Below, in pieces: positions 43,430 through 55,495 of a stretch of DNA of 64,000 nt. Positions within the stretch are counted from its first letter, which is position 1. Every line of letters starts with the position of its first letter. A program made the translations under genes and the position numbers. Under the pieces are notes generated by a model. That model had not been told where the DNA came from, ran no database searches, and was given only the letters and a program-made list of their open reading frames with translations. The stretch comes from Aporrectodea caliginosa (taxonomy: Eukaryota; Annelida; Clitellata; Crassiclitellata; Lumbricidae), in the NCBI GenBank assembly GCA_020284085.1, contig JACEVL010000163.1, positions 1,770,761-1,834,760 of the forward strand, given 5' to 3'.

Positions 43430-45690
43430 ACAGCGCCACTTGAAATGCATTTGAACACTGGATTTTGGCTTGACAATAATGTTGCAGTTGAAGGGTGAAC
43501 ACTTAGAGAAGAGTGATTGAAAAAGATGGATGACTGTGGTTTTGGTTAGCATGGAGGTCTCTCTTAGGGCACTAGAGAGCGTTTCACATACCTAGACCAT
43601 AAGTATTTAACTGGAAGGTTCCAGTAACATCATTATTTGCAATGGATTTCTACAGTGTATTTTGGCTTGACAATAAGGTTTCAGTTGAAGGGTGAGCACC
43701 TAGAGAAGAGTCTTTGAAAAAGGTGCGTGATTGTGGTTTTGGTTAGCATAGAGGTTCATCTTCAGGCCCTAGGGAGCGCTTTCACATACCTTGACGATAA
43801 GTATTGAAGTGGAAGGGTACAGCACAGCATTATTTGCAATTGTATTGTATTGTATTGTATTTGAACACTTGTTATAGCGCCCCTACCAGATTTCCCATTC
43901 AGAGGCGCTCTGCAATGGATTTCTATAGTGTATTTTGCTTTCACAATAAGGTTTCAGTTGAAGGGTGAGCACTTAGAGAAAAGTGATTGAAAAGGTGGGC
44001 GATTGTGGTTTTGGTTAGCATAGTGGTCTCTCGTTAGGCCCTGGAGATCGCTTTCATATACCTAGACTATAAGTATGTAATTGGAAGGGTCCAGTTACAG
44101 CATTAATTGCAATGGATTTCTACAGTGTATTTTGCCTTCACAATAATGTTTCAGCTGAAGGGTGAGCACTTAGAGAAAAGTGATTGAAAAAGGTGGGTGA
44201 TTGTGGTTTTGGTTAGCATGGAGGTCTCTCTTCGGGCCCTAGAGAGCGTTTCACATACCTAGACCATAAGTATTTAACTGGAAAGGTCCAGTAACATCAT
44301 TATTTGCAATGGATTTCTACAGTGTATTTTGGCTTGACAATAAGGTTTCAGTTGAAGGGTGAGCACCTAGAGAAGAGTCTTTGGAAAAGGTGAGTGATTG
44401 TGGATTTGGTGAGCATAGAGGTTCATCTTCAGGCCCTAGAGAGCGCTTTCATATATCTAGACCATAAGTATTTAATTGGAAGGGTTCAGTAACAGCATTA
44501 TTTGCAATGGATTTCTACAGTGTATTTTTGTTTTCACAATAAGGTTTCAGTTGAAGGGTGAGCACTTAGAGAAGAGTGATTGAAAAAGATGGATTATTGT
44601 GGTTTTGGTTAGCATGGAGGTTTGTCTTCAGGCCCTAGAGAGTGCTTTCATATACCTAGACTATAAGTATTTAATTGGAAGGGTTCAGTAACAGCATTAT
44701 TTGCAATGGATTTCTACAGTGTATTTTTGTGTTCACAATAATGTTTCAGTTGAAGGGTGAGCACATAGAGAAGGGTCTTTGAAAAAGGCATGTGATTGTG
44801 GTTTTGGTTAGCATAGAGGTTCATCTTCAGGTCCTAGAGAGCGCTTTTCATATATCTAGACTATTAAGTATTTAATTGGAAGGGTTCAGTAACAGCATTA
44901 TTTGCAATGGATTTCTACAGAGTATTTTGCCTTCACAATAAGGTTTCAGTTGAAGGGTGAGCACTTAGAGAAGGTTGATTAAAAAGATGGATAATTGTGG
45001 TTTTGATTAGCATAGAGGTCTCTCTTCAGGCCCTAGAGAGTGCTTTCATATATCTAGACTATAAGTATTTAATTGGTAGGGTCCAGTAACAGCATTATTT
45101 GCAATGGATTTCCAGTGTATTTTGGCTTGACAATAATGTTTCAGCTGAAGGGTGAGCACTTAGAGAAAATTAATTGAAAAGGTGTGTGATTTTGGTTTTG
45201 GTTAGCATGGAGGTCTCTCTTCAGGCCTTAGAGAGTGTTTTCATATACCTAGACTATAAGTATTTAATTGGAAGGGTCCAGTAACAGCATTAATTGCAAT
45301 GGATTTTTACAGTGTATTTTGCCTTCACAATAATGTTTCAGCTGAAGGGTGAGCACTTAGAGAAAAGTGATTGAAAAGGTGGGTGATTTTGGTTTTGGTT
45401 AGCATGGAGGTCTCTCTTCAGGCCTTAGAGAGCGATTTCATATACCTAGACCATAAGTATTTAATTGGAAGGGTCCAGTAACATCATTATTTGCAATGGA
45501 TTTCTACAGTGTATTTTGCCTTCACAATACGGTTTCAGTTGAAGGGTGAGCCCTTAGAGAAGAGTTATTGGAAGAGGTGTGTGATTATGGTTTTGGTTAG
45601 CATAGAGGTTTGGCTTCTGGCCCTAGAGAGCGCTTACACATACTTAGACAGTAAGTATTTAATTGGAAGGGTCTAGTACCGTAGAAGCGA
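43430..45690 (+). repeat. 197-bp tandem satellite (about 11 units)
   Basis: The marker AAGGGTGAGCAC recurs about every 197 bp (43491, 43688, 44158, 44354, 44554 and so on). Each unit includes GGTTTTGGTTAGCAT, GGCCCTAGAGAGCG and CAGTAACAGCATTATTTGCA. One unit carries a 70-bp SINE fragment. It lies inside a receptor intron. It is unrelated to the 185-bp satellite. Confidence 0.95.
43841..43910 (-). repeat. 5'-truncated SINE in a satellite unit
   Basis: The tail part only (TTCAAATACAATACAATACA on the minus strand, with GAGCGCCTCTGAATGGG). It is flanked by TTGCAAT and TGCAAT, a short target duplication. Confidence 0.85.
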
Positions 45691-45699
45691 ACACTCAGT

Positions 45700-46500
45700 T
45701 GTTTGTACATGGAGACACGCTCAAACAGATAAAAGAATCACCCAAATAGAATAATATTTAGCTGAGTTGAGGCCTTTTCCCTTGATTCTGAACTTTTGAC
45801 CTTGATTTTTGGGCTTTACATACATTTTTTAGCAATTTTAGATGGCTCCTATTCTGCCCTTTTGACCTTGAAATGACCTTGGATTAATTTTAAGGCCAAA
45901 GGCGAAAATCAACTGCCATTGAGTAACTCAGAATCATCCAGATAAAGCAAAATTTGGCCGAGCTATTGCCAATTTTCTATTGATTTTGACCTTTTGACCT
46001 TCAAATGACCTTTGATTATGTTTTCCATCTAGTACTATGTATTTTCTGATGCAGCCCTTATTGGTCCGATCAAACAGGTAAAAGAATCACGCAAATAGAA
46101 TAATATTTAGCTGAGTTATGGCCTTTTCCCTTGTTTTGGACCTTTTGACCTTGATTGTTGGTGTTTTACATAAACATGTTTATCAATTGTAGATGGCTCC
46201 TATTCTAACATTAATTAGTAGACATTGACGGATCTTCATGCCAAATTTGGTGCTTTTATCGGCCAGGTAACGATAATTTCACTAAGCCATCTCACTAAAG
46301 TTGTGTAAATTTGAGTCATTCATTCCCTATCGGCGGCCATCTTCTTTGACGTGATAAATTAGACCACTTCCGGTAGTCCGATTTTGGTAAACTTTTGATA
46401 TGTTCTCCTACATACAAAATGCTATATAAAGAAAACCCATAACATCTTTTCTTGCAACTTTTTTTGGGTCCCGTGACATATCGATCGTACTAATACGGCC
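45700..46500 (+). repeat. Diverged tandem duplication, no gene
   Basis: Two related blocks of about 350 bp (starting near 45720 and 46069) share AGAATCAC.CAAATAGAATA, GCCTTTTCCCTTG and AGATGGCTCCTATTCT. Multiple TTTTGACCTTGA words occur. No coding potential. Confidence 0.7.
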
Positions 46501-46577
46501 ATTGGTGATTTCCATTCAGGCATGCATCAACTGTGTACCCTGTAACCTTTCCTTTCCTATCACTCTGCTCCAGCGTC

Positions 46578-46790
<213 letters not shown>

Positions 46791-46829
46791 AATATAGTAC
46801 GTAAACGAAAATTATCATCAACCGTGAAT

Positions 46830-47650
46830 CCCTTGAAACGTATGTACAGTTTTGGCATTCAGAAAGGAGCAGAGGAAAGTCGAAAACTGAGGCTCCTGTT
46901 GTCGGTACTCCTTCCATCAATTCATTCTTTAAGATGCAAACTTCAGGTGCTGATATTCCTTCAGCTGCAGATGTTTGTGGAGAATGCAGATACAGCGAAG
47001 GAAGAAGCCGATAGGCCTATTAGTTCACTTTGCTCCGATGTGCCGACAACTTCCAAGTAGAACATAGACTTCATTAGAGGTGAGGAAATTGACATTAGTT
47101 CAAGTTCCACTGTTACCTCAGAATGTGATTTAAGCTGGGCCGATCTTTCGCTATGCTGATCGGGCACACTTTTCTTCCACTATCGCATCTGCTTCCTTTA
47201 ATTAAGAGCATGACTTTATCTCAGGACCCATGTCATCCTATAGTAGTCCGTTTGAAGAAGATGGAAGCGGGAGGCCTATTGTCAGCAGCAAGCACCAGGG
47301 TGAGAATTACCGGGGGAGATTAGGGGGTTCAACCCCCCCTTGTCTTTCTTAGGATCCCACAATAAGGTCTACATTTCTCATACAAACTGCACATAAATCA
47401 ACGTCTAACCCCCAAGTTATTTTTTTTACAATTCTCATACTGGCAAACACTACTATTAATACTTCTACTGGAAGCCTGAAAGTTACTAGAGATTGGTTGT
47501 GCTTCTCGCCATATGTAGACAAGAGAATTAGACCATATTGCCAGAACTGCTGGTTATTTGCAAACAGGACAAACCCTAATCTTCAGTGGCAGTGGATTGA
47601 TGCCGTTCCTGGATCATCACGGCACTATGACAGTAGCATGTTTACTAATT
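46830..47650 (+). pseudogene. hAT transposase relic with TTF-type finger
   Basis: Plus-strand fragments. The clearest, at 47470-47640, reads RDWLCFSPYVDKRIRPYCQN then CWLFANR and WQWIDAVPGSSRHYDSS. This matches the W..YS....(C)..C.LF.....G..W region of TTF-finger hAT transposases. Upstream frames (46824-47060) are not clearly alignable. No terminal repeats were assigned. Confidence 0.5.
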
Positions 47651-47689
47651 GTTTAGGCGGCAGATAAATATTATATATATCTTTTTAAG

Positions 47690-48140
47690 GCTTGAATTAG
47701 TCCCTCGCAGCGGAGGGGTCAGCCACTCGGATCCTTCTTCTCAACTTTTTCTGTCAATGGTAGCCTCTTGCTTCAGTCTGAGAGACTTCAGATCTTGTTG
47801 TGTCATGTCTCCCTATCTCTTCTTCTGCCGTCCACGGCTGCGGCGTACGGTGACCTCTGCCGTCATAATTCTCTTCAAGCAGCTTTCATCCTCTCTTCTC
47901 ATCACATGACCGGACCATCTCAATCTATCCTCTCGTATTTTGTCAGTAATGCATGCCACTACCAGAGTCTTTCTGATGTCCTCGTTTCTTTTTCTATCTT
48001 TCAGCGAGACTCACGTATCCACCGCAGCATTCTCATTTCTGTTATCACCAGGAAGCCTTCCTCTCTCCTCGTCACTGCCCAGGCCTCTGCCCTTTATATC
48101 ATCACTGGTCTTATCATTGTCTTGTAGGCCTACACCTTTT
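47690..48140 (-). pseudogene. LINE C-terminal fragment
   Basis: The minus strand encodes DRLRWSGHVMRREDE, VTVRRSRGRQKKRWGDMT and QDLKSLRL, the conserved tail of APE-type LINEs, in one mostly open frame. Confidence 0.75.
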
Positions 48141-48156
48141 CCTTGAGAGAAATTGG

Positions 48157-48430
48157 CAGTGATGGGCACAAAGTAATTTTTTAGTTAAACTATAACTATT
48201 TTTCAAATAAAATGAAAAAGTTTAAAAAAGTTGGCAAAGTTCTGATATTGTAAATAAGTTAAGTGAACTAAAAATATTTAGTTAAACCTTTTCCAACTTC
48301 TTAACAAAGTTTTTCACAAACATTTTCACAATGACAGAGGTTAAGCATACAACTGACAGTACCGTATATAGGCTTAACTGTTGTCTAATTGCATCTCATA
48401 TGACACGAGTTACTTGAGCAAATGAGTAAA
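48157..48430. mobile_element. Truncated copy of the CAGTGATGGGCA hAT element
   Basis: The left end CAGTGATGGGCACAAAGTAA and following AGTTAAACTATAACTATTTT match 54640 onward. The right end is missing. Confidence 0.7.
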
Positions 48431-48626
48431 CAAAACAATACCAGAATCAATGGCTCTATTTGTTGAACTTTTTGCTTCTGAAAACTGTTGTGCGTGCTAC
48501 CCAAAAGAGTATTTTTTAATGCTTTACTAAGTTCACTGAGATGTTAAAATTTGCTTTACAAATGTGAAAAAGCGTTCAGCTTCAGCGGGCTTTGCCCATC
48601 TGAGCCTCTGACCTGACAAGTATAAT

Positions 48627-48743
48627 AGTGCTGAAGGCCGACTTATGGCCAGCGCGGTAGCGCGAAATTAGATGGTCACCATGCATATGGACACCATATA
48701 AGGTCGCGCTACCACGCTTGCCATAAATCACCTCTGCAGCACT
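48627..48743. mobile_element. Small hairpin MITE
   Basis: AGTGCTGAAGGCCGACTTAT at the left is inverted at the right end. Internal GGTAGCGCG is also inverted. The flanking sequence (GGCAGTCATACAAGTA in inverse) recurs at 52355, so the hairpin lies in a larger dispersed repeat. Confidence 0.65.
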
Positions 48744-49165
48744 AGTTACTTGTATGACTGCCCTGGCTATGCCCTGGTAAAAAAGTGTCTTGCGCCGCCA
48801 CTGAGTATAGTATTAGAGCTGTACTTCTTGCTGGGTAAGTTCATTATGGGTTTTATTTCATTGTTTTATTTTTATATTCTCATTTATCTGTTACCAAAAT
48901 TTATTTCTTTTTAAAATTACTCTTATATTTTTATCGAGTAGTTCCTTTTTCTAAGAGTTAGTTCCCAGAGCTATAAGAACTATCAGTGAATCCTGTAACA
49001 GTATCTGAACTAGGCGACGTAACTCCGTCATATAATGTTGGAGAACCTCCATCATAGCTAATAATGACCACAAAGAAGGGCATGATACAAGCATGTAACG
49101 AATGAGTGCTCTATTTTACCTCATACATGGACGACAGTCGACAGTTATAATTAGTGTGAACTAAC
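48744..49165. other. Receptor intron, nothing recognised
   Basis: The end of a dispersed repeat (GCGCCGCCACTG at 48790), then AT-rich intron sequence. Confidence 0.4.
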
Positions 49166-49289
49166 CTCTCGGCTGTAGTTGGTCTCTGACTGGCCCGTTG
49201 TCTTGTTTACCACAAACGTCGTGATATCCATAATTGGGTTTTGCACAGCGTCCAGGTTGGATCCAGAAACAGTCAAATGAACGTCACCC
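49166..49289 (-). CDS. Plexin/MET-like receptor exon, start of an IPT repeat
   Basis: 124 bp from acceptor GTTCCGTTGACAG (49290) to donor GAG|GTTAGT (49165). It takes 2 nt of phase from the exon at 54357 and ends in phase 0. It encodes GDVHLTVSGSNLDAVQNPIM, the standard opening of an IPT/TIG repeat (GG..L.V.G.NL..VQ.P), then DITTFVVNKTTGQ. The next exon supplies the closing C....M.C..P. Confidence 0.75.
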
Positions 49290-49754
49290 CTGTCAACGGA
49301 ACAATCAAATCCGGTCTCAGTCTCGAAACTTCTCAATTACCGTTGTGGTAATTAGCAAGAATCAATCGATTGTCGCTTCTAAGCAAACCCCATTTTAAAA
49401 TCATGATTTTTAGAAGAACCGTTCGTAATTCATGAGGTTCAAGAGACTAGAAAAAGGCTACGAGCAATACAATCACAATTTTAAATAAAGCACGCATTTA
49501 AGCATCCAATGAACGATTGTTAGGCCAAGGTCCCAGGCGATCGAACGCTCATTTCCAAAGTGCCTTCATCAACCGTGGTAACCTACTCGCGCACTGCGTT
49601 CATCATACGAAATAAGATAACTAGTGGTCGAGCCAAGCAGACCGCATGCAGAGAAAGAACCGCCATTCTGACTGTAGTGCAGAAACAAACCAGCACTACA
49701 TTACATTACCCTCATGTGTATACGTCTAATAAAGACCACGGTAAGATAACCGCC
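49290..49754. other. Receptor intron, nothing recognised
   Basis: No domain or repeat recognised. Confidence 0.4.
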
Positions 49755-50240
49755 CATGTCAGTCGCTGATCGACTTCTCAATTATTGCGACCGATTATTT
49801 CGTCTAAATGCAGAATTTGCCCACGAATTTCGAACATGTTGGAGTTTTCTGGTGCTAGGGTTGTGTGCCGGACTTAGGCCTATTCGTCGGTTTCGTCAAA
49901 GATTTTGTGCATCTAGGAGATATTTTGTCTGCAAGTCGCCTTGGCCTACGTGACTGCATCAGGCCCAGATGTGCGATTGAGTCTGAATCATAGGCTATAC
50001 GGACCGTGTAGGAGTGTACGCCTCCTTTATTAGCCGAATGTTTTTGTATCGGCGAAGGACGACCGACGCGAGTCACTGGAGTGACCTTGACCGAATAGTC
50101 AATCCACCGATAAACACGCGACGAATGCCTCGTCTAAAAACTGCATCTGGCACCTCAACGAATTATCCGGACGTGCGTCTTCTTCTACCAACGAGGGACT
50201 GCTCGGTGGCAGCGTCATCGTGAGCTGCGAGCGCTGTCAC
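49755..50240 (+). repeat. Dispersed repeat of unknown type, copy 1
   Basis: Aligns with 57770-58425 over several hundred bases (GTCGCTGATCGACTTCTC, GGAGTTTTCTGG, GGACCGTGTA, GACGACCGACGCG). A further piece is at 52190-52315. No tRNA boxes or RT similarity were seen. Confidence 0.7.
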
Positions 50241-50319
50241 CTGCTGTCTCTCGTCGGTACGTGACTTTTGGCGTCGCTTTGGCCAGTACCGGCCTTACCA
50301 TTGTGCGAACCGTGCAATT

Positions 50320-50760
50320 GCACATGGCCCGCAAATTATGGGGGACCGAAAATGTCAGAAAATAAACATGAACAAGACACCCCAATAATAAAAAATTTCA
50401 GTTTGCGGTATTGTCAACCTGAATTTATATTAAACGAATATTTGATGATGATAATAGGCCTATTATGGTTTCAATTAAATCTTCGCTTTTATGAAAAAAA
50501 TAAAAAAACAAAAATCAAATGGTACAAACTTAATTTTCTGCGACATTTTATGTGACGTTTTCGGGCTCCCTATTAGTGGGGAGGCCTGAAAATCTCACAG
50601 TAAAACCTGTGATATTTTCGGGTCCCATATTGTGGGGGCCCGAAAGTGTCACAGAAAATGAACATGAACAAGACACCCTAATAGGCCTAATAATGTTATG
50701 GTTTCAATTTAATCTTCTCTTTTTTTGTCAAAAATGAAAGTAAAATTGTACCAAGTTTAA
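50320..50760 (+). repeat. Diverged tandem duplication in an intron
   Basis: Two copies of a block with AACATGAACAAGACACC, AATAGGCCTA and GGTTTCAATT-type words (starting near 50330 and 50640). No coding potential. Confidence 0.65.
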
Positions 50761-51028
50761 TCCTTTGACTTTTATTTTTTGAAAAATATATTTTATGTTG
50801 TCGCAAAAGAAACAGAAATAATACTTTGCCATACTTTGCTTAAATTTTAAGTGAGAAAGTTTACATCTTGAATACTTGTGTCCGTGAGCTATGCCTAGAA
50901 AAAGTTAGTTTCTCTGGTCCAAAAAGTTTCAAAACCACTGTTGTATGTGACTGTGTATGGCACCTTTGTTTATTATTTTATATTATTTCTTTTAGATTTT
51001 CAAAGATTTTATTTTTAGGACTTATTAT

Positions 51029-51080
51029 TTAGCACACACACGCACACACACACAGACACACAGACACACACACACACATA
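51029..51080. repeat. CA microsatellite
   Basis: Imperfect CACACA/CAGACA repeat. The surrounding 50761-51559 shows no gene. Confidence 0.9.
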
Positions 51081-51559
51081 TGTATAATGATTAGCCATGA
51101 AAACAATTTGACTTGTGTCATGGGAGCCCGTACAATTAAACCTGTACAGGGCCCGCAATATACTAGGGCCGGTATCACGAAATAGAGTATCCGTCCTAAG
51201 ACTATTCGGGGGTTGTTGTTGTATGAATTTATCCCCCCGGATGGAATAAACCGGTTTAGAGTATCCGGGAGGATAGACCATTCTATCCCCGTCGTCATAA
51301 TTATGCAGCACGATAGCCTCGACGAAAATCCAGTCAAAATCACCAAAAACGAAGTAAATTGATTTCAGGTCGACGTACAAACTAAAGATACGCAACTTAA
51401 AAATATTTTGTGTGTACAATAAATCCAAACAGTACGACTGAATACACTTAGAAACCGCCAAAAATGCAAACTAAACCGAATACTTCATTTCGCTAAGGGG
51501 GATACTCATGTATGGAGGATACTCTATTGCGTGACACCGGCACTGCTTTGGCGAGACCC

Positions 51560-52130
51560 TTTAGGCGCCAGTTGTTTAGACGCCGGCCGTTTAGGCGCCG
51601 GCTGTTTAGGCGCCGGCTGTTTAGGCGCCACGGTTTTGGCTCGACGACATGGCTTGATTACGAGTAATATTAGTTCTAATGAAACCGATAGGGTACGTTA
51701 GATCGATCCAGCTTCCATTTAATCGAGAAACAAATTTTCATCAATCCAGCTTCCATTTAATGAAAAAATTACTTTAGGTTGGTAAATTATTTCTATCTCA
51801 GAAACACGCAATCGAAGTTGGATTTGATGAGAAAGTTTGTTGGTGAACAGTGGCTGGAATGATGAAAAAGTTTTTTTGTAAATGGCAGCTGGATTGATGA
51901 AACATTTCTTTCGGAAAAAATGGATTGGTGAAAGAATTCTTGCTGAACCAGAAGTTGCATTGATGAAAGAATTGTTTCCGTAAATGGAAGCTGGATTGAT
52001 GAAAAGAATTTGCTTCGATGGGAACTGGATTGATGAAAAATTGCTTCAATGGGAGCTGGATTACTGAATAGAATTGTTTTCTTAAATTGAAGCTGGATTG
52101 ATGAAAATAATTTCTTCCTTACATCACTAC
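51560..52130. repeat. 15-bp tandem repeat and a degenerate GGATTGATGAAA repeat
   Basis: At 51560-51632 about five units of TTTAGGCGCCGGCTG occur. From 51700 to 52130 a degenerate unit of roughly 40-50 bp containing AGCTGGATTGATGAAA recurs at least eight times. Sequences GGCGCCA..GTTTTGGC and GCGCCAAAA enclose it in inverse orientation. Confidence 0.75.
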
Positions 52131-52189
52131 GTTTATTAGCGCCAAAATGTCCGGCGCCAAAACGCCCTGCTTCGCTGTCTCTCCAACCT

Positions 52190-52510
52190 ATCGACGCAAC
52201 CTGGTCCAGAGACTATGAACATCCATGCCATCTGTTAACTGTCGACAGGAATCCGTTGGTTGGCTCCACCATGAGCCCGCCATCAATGATGCATCGTGCA
52301 GTCGAGTCCACGTTAGGGGCCAGACTTTTTTGTAACCCGGGCATAGCCAGGGCAGTCATACAAGTATCCAGTGCAAAGGGCGATTAATGCCCCAAATAAA
52401 TTCTCGGCAGGGCAAAAATTCTGGTAGGGCAACGATCAGGGCAAAGGCTAGGGCAAAGGCTTTCTTACCAGGGCATTTGCCCTGGCTTGCCCTGTTGTAG
52501 CGCCGCCGCT
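52190..52510. repeat. Pieces of two dispersed repeats
   Basis: 52190-52315 matches 58260-58350 (GAACATCCATGC, GACAGGAATCCGTTGG). 52340-52505 holds repeated CAGGGCAAAGGCTAG-like words and ends GCGCCGCCGCTG, related to 48750-48800. The remaining sequence up to 53290 has no recognised gene. Confidence 0.55.
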
Positions 52511-53315
52511 GCTTAGCCGATTTCATTTAAGCCGAGTCCGAGTCGAGTCCGAGTTCAGAAGTGTTCGAGTTCGAATCCGAGTCACTAAAGATCATGTCCA
52601 GTCCATCAACCTAAATACACTGAAACACGCAATTCATTGGCACATAAAAAAAATAACAGCACTCTTTATGCAGAGGGAATTATTAATGTAATTTATCCAA
52701 GCTGCACATGAAAACACAAGATTAGATAAAGTTTTAAATATTTTCGATAATCTGGTCGCATACAAATTATTCCACTGCTAAACACAATTTCAACAGGCGC
52801 ACTCGTGGCAGGAACAGCTAAAACTGCAACTACCATTACGTGTAGTCGTGGCAATATTCAGTTACCTGTTCTGTCGAGAAATCGTGACCGGAAAACCGAG
52901 ACAGCTAGTCAAATTTGAGTGCAGGGTTTCGAGTCCGAGTCCAAGTCCGAGTTGTGACATTCCAAGTCCAAGTCCGAATTCGCAGAAAATCGGTCTCGAG
53001 TCCCTGGCCAACTCGAGTACTGCATCAATGCCCGCCACTGGTAACTCTTTGTCTAGTTTACTGTGCATTGTTTTGCTACCTTACGTAATAGTCTTGTACT
53101 CTAGTTGCAAATGACATTTATAGACTAGCGCAGAAAAAGCGTTTATGTGAGATACTTCAAACTGCGAAATACAAAATGTCCTGTGTCATGCAGAATTACT
53201 TCTGATTTCATGCATGTCTCTGTCTATACTGGCTATCAGTTGTTGGATCTCTGGCTAAAGAACAATGCAAATGGCAACCGGTGAAACGAATATATATATA
53301 TATATATATATATAT

Positions 53316-53476
53316 GCCGCGTAGGGACCCTGGGCAAGTCCTTCACTCGCAATTGCTCATGCGCTTCGGCGTGAAACTCCGATTCAGCATCCGCGCAGTA
53401 GTCGGGAGCGCCTCTGAATAGGCAATCTGGTAGGGGCGCCATAACAAGTGTTCAAATACAATACAATACAATACAA
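53316..53476 (+). repeat. 5'-truncated tRNA-derived SINE
   Basis: Begins GCCGCGTAGGGACCC and ends with the AATACAATACA tail. Inserted between TA-rich tracts. Confidence 0.85.
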
Positions 53477-53513
53477 TATATATATACACAATATATATAT
53501 ATACACTGTGTCC

Positions 53514-54288
53514 ACGATAAAGTAGAACACTAGACTTTGTTAAATATCTTGGTCAATTGTAGTACTATAGGTGCACATGAACTTCAGTCTATTCTATCTA
53601 CACCCTGCCAATTTTATTACAATTGATGCAACGGTTACGACGATATACCCTTATGAAATTGGGTGGTTCAGGAACCACGTTACCGAACAGTAAAAACAGA
53701 TGTAAACAGATGCGTGCGCGGCTGATAATCCTGACTCAGCACCAGTTCTTCGACAGTATTGATATTGTTTGCGTTCGTAACGCCCGATCTCGTGGTTTCC
53801 TTGCAACTGATCCGGTTGCGGAATCTTTTTTAACAGCTTGCTGACACCAGCTATAGGGACCAATTTTTCATTGGAAATTCTGTAATGAGTCTCCTTACGC
53901 CATACCCCTTCGTGTCTCTCAACGCCTTGATTAAAATCTTCTCCTCTGTGCTGAAAACCATTTCTTTACAACCAACTACTGTTAGGTAAAACAGGTCTCG
54001 TAGTGTAACTGTTTCTGAAAATGACGCTTATAAACAACAGCCTGTGTATCCTCTGCGGTAGCCAGAAAAATGACGGCATTCTATGCGTTTTACTGTTCGG
54101 TAACTTGGTTCCTGAACCACCCAATTTCATAAGGGTATATCCTCGTAACCGTTGCATCAATTGTAATAAAATTTGTAGGGTGTAGATAGAATAGACTGAA
54201 GTTCATGTGCACCGAATTTAGTACCTATAATAATACAATTGACCAAGATATTTCACAAAGTCTAGTGTTCTACTTTATCGTGGACACA

Positions 54289-54291
<3 letters not shown>
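53514..54291. mobile_element. Tc1/mariner-like MITE with about 190-bp inverted ends
   Basis: The ends are CACTGTGTCCACGATAAAGT and its inverse, inserted in a TA tract (so TA duplication cannot be scored uniquely). The arms match for about 190 bp (CCTGAACCACCCAATTTCA shared in inverse). The centre has no transposase. An AT tract continues to 54334. Confidence 0.85.
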
Positions 54292-54338
<47 letters not shown>

Positions 54339-54356
54339 GGTTAATCAGTATCTTAC

Positions 54357-54539
54357 GTTACGAGTATTTCCGTGGGTTCGATGGCTGTGATGACTGGATT
54401 TCCAGTGTACTTGAAGCGAAGGTTTTCTGCCCCAGACGTTACATTGATTGGACCCGAGTATTCAACGATCATGAGCAAATTCCGGTCGACGTAAGCGAGC
54501 TCTGCCGGCGGAATTCGGACAGTTATGGAAGCACGTAGG
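54357..54539 (-). CDS. Plexin/MET-like receptor exon, end of an IPT repeat
   Basis: 183 bp between acceptor TTGTATTTGCAG (54540) and donor AAC|GTAAGA (54356). It enters with one and leaves with two nucleotides of a codon. Residues LRASITVRIPPAELAYV and LRFKYTGNPVITAIEP form the end strand of one IPT repeat and the linker P..I..I.P that precedes the next. It joins in phase to the exon at 49289. The sema domain, PSI domain and earlier IPT exons would lie beyond 54540; none is recognisable up to 64000, so the 5' part of the gene is probably outside the window. Confidence 0.7.
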
Positions 54540-54599
54540 CTGCAAATACAACAAAAGCGTAATTGTATAGCACATAATACGCTTCAGATGTATATAATG

Positions 54600-55400
54600 T
54601 GGGGCACCGTTGCCGATTGGTTAGAAGACTCGCCTTGTACAGTGATGGGCATAAAACTAATTTTTTAGTTAAACTATAACTATTTTTCAACTAAAGTAAA
54701 ACAGTTTAACTAAAATTGGCAACTGATTTTGTAAACAAGTTAACTAAACAGGTTAGCTAACTTGTTTACAAAATCAGTTGCCAATTTTAGTTTAGTCTAA
54801 ACTAAAAATAGTTCAACTTTCCAACTTTTTACAATCTTTTTTCAAAAACATTTTCACAATGAAAGAGGTTAAGTGAACTGCAATAATGGAGAGCGTCAGT
54901 GACAATTTCACTTTCAAACTAAGTAATGTTTACTAGACTAATAGTCATAGTACAATTCTACCAGAAAATAATGAAGACATATGCAGTTGTTAATACAAAC
55001 GATGATGCATCGTGCAATGCAATGCAGTTCACTTGTCTTGAGTAATAAAACCAGTTACTCATGACAATCATTGAGGAAGATAGCTGGGTAGTTGCTGATT
55101 TTGTTAGTTAAACTTTTAGTTAATAACTAAAATATATTAGTTAAACTATGGTTTTAACTAAACTATTTGTTTCTAGTTAAACTTTATTAACTAAAAGAAA
55201 TTTAGTTTAACTAAAAGTTTTCAACTTTTTAGTTAACTTTTGCCCATCACTGGCCTTGTAATACGGAGAGTTACGGGTTCGATCCTCCTCCCCTGAGACG
55301 GTTACTGTGTAGGGACCTTGAGCAGTTACTTCACTCACAGTTACTCAGGGCCATGGTTGTTCATTAGATAGTGGTGCTTCATAAATGTAGAATAGTGATA
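54600..55400 (+). repeat. tRNA-Thr-like SINE split by a hAT element
   Basis: GGGGCACCGTTGCCGATTGG (54601) with an A-box-like GCCGATTGGTTAGAAGAC stops at CGCCTTGTA. It resumes at 55253 with GCCTTGTAATACGGAG and a B box GGGTTCGATCC, then a SINE body (GTAGGGACCTTGAGCAG). The break falls in the former anticodon loop. Confidence 0.75.
54640..55252. mobile_element. Non-autonomous hAT element with GCCTTGTA target duplication
   Basis: The ends are CAGTGATGGGCATAAAA and inverse AAAGTTAACTTTTGCCCATCACTG. Repeats GCCTTGTA are at 54632-54639 and 55253-55260. The interior consists of AGTTAAACTA-like repeats and an inverted pair at 54685-54800. Confidence 0.94.
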
Positions 55401-55495
55401 CCTTCTGCAGCTTAGGTTGACCTTTTAAAAGCATTACAAAGAACATAATTATAACTCAAGAGTGGTTGCTTTGCTGACAATACATTAGGGTGGTG

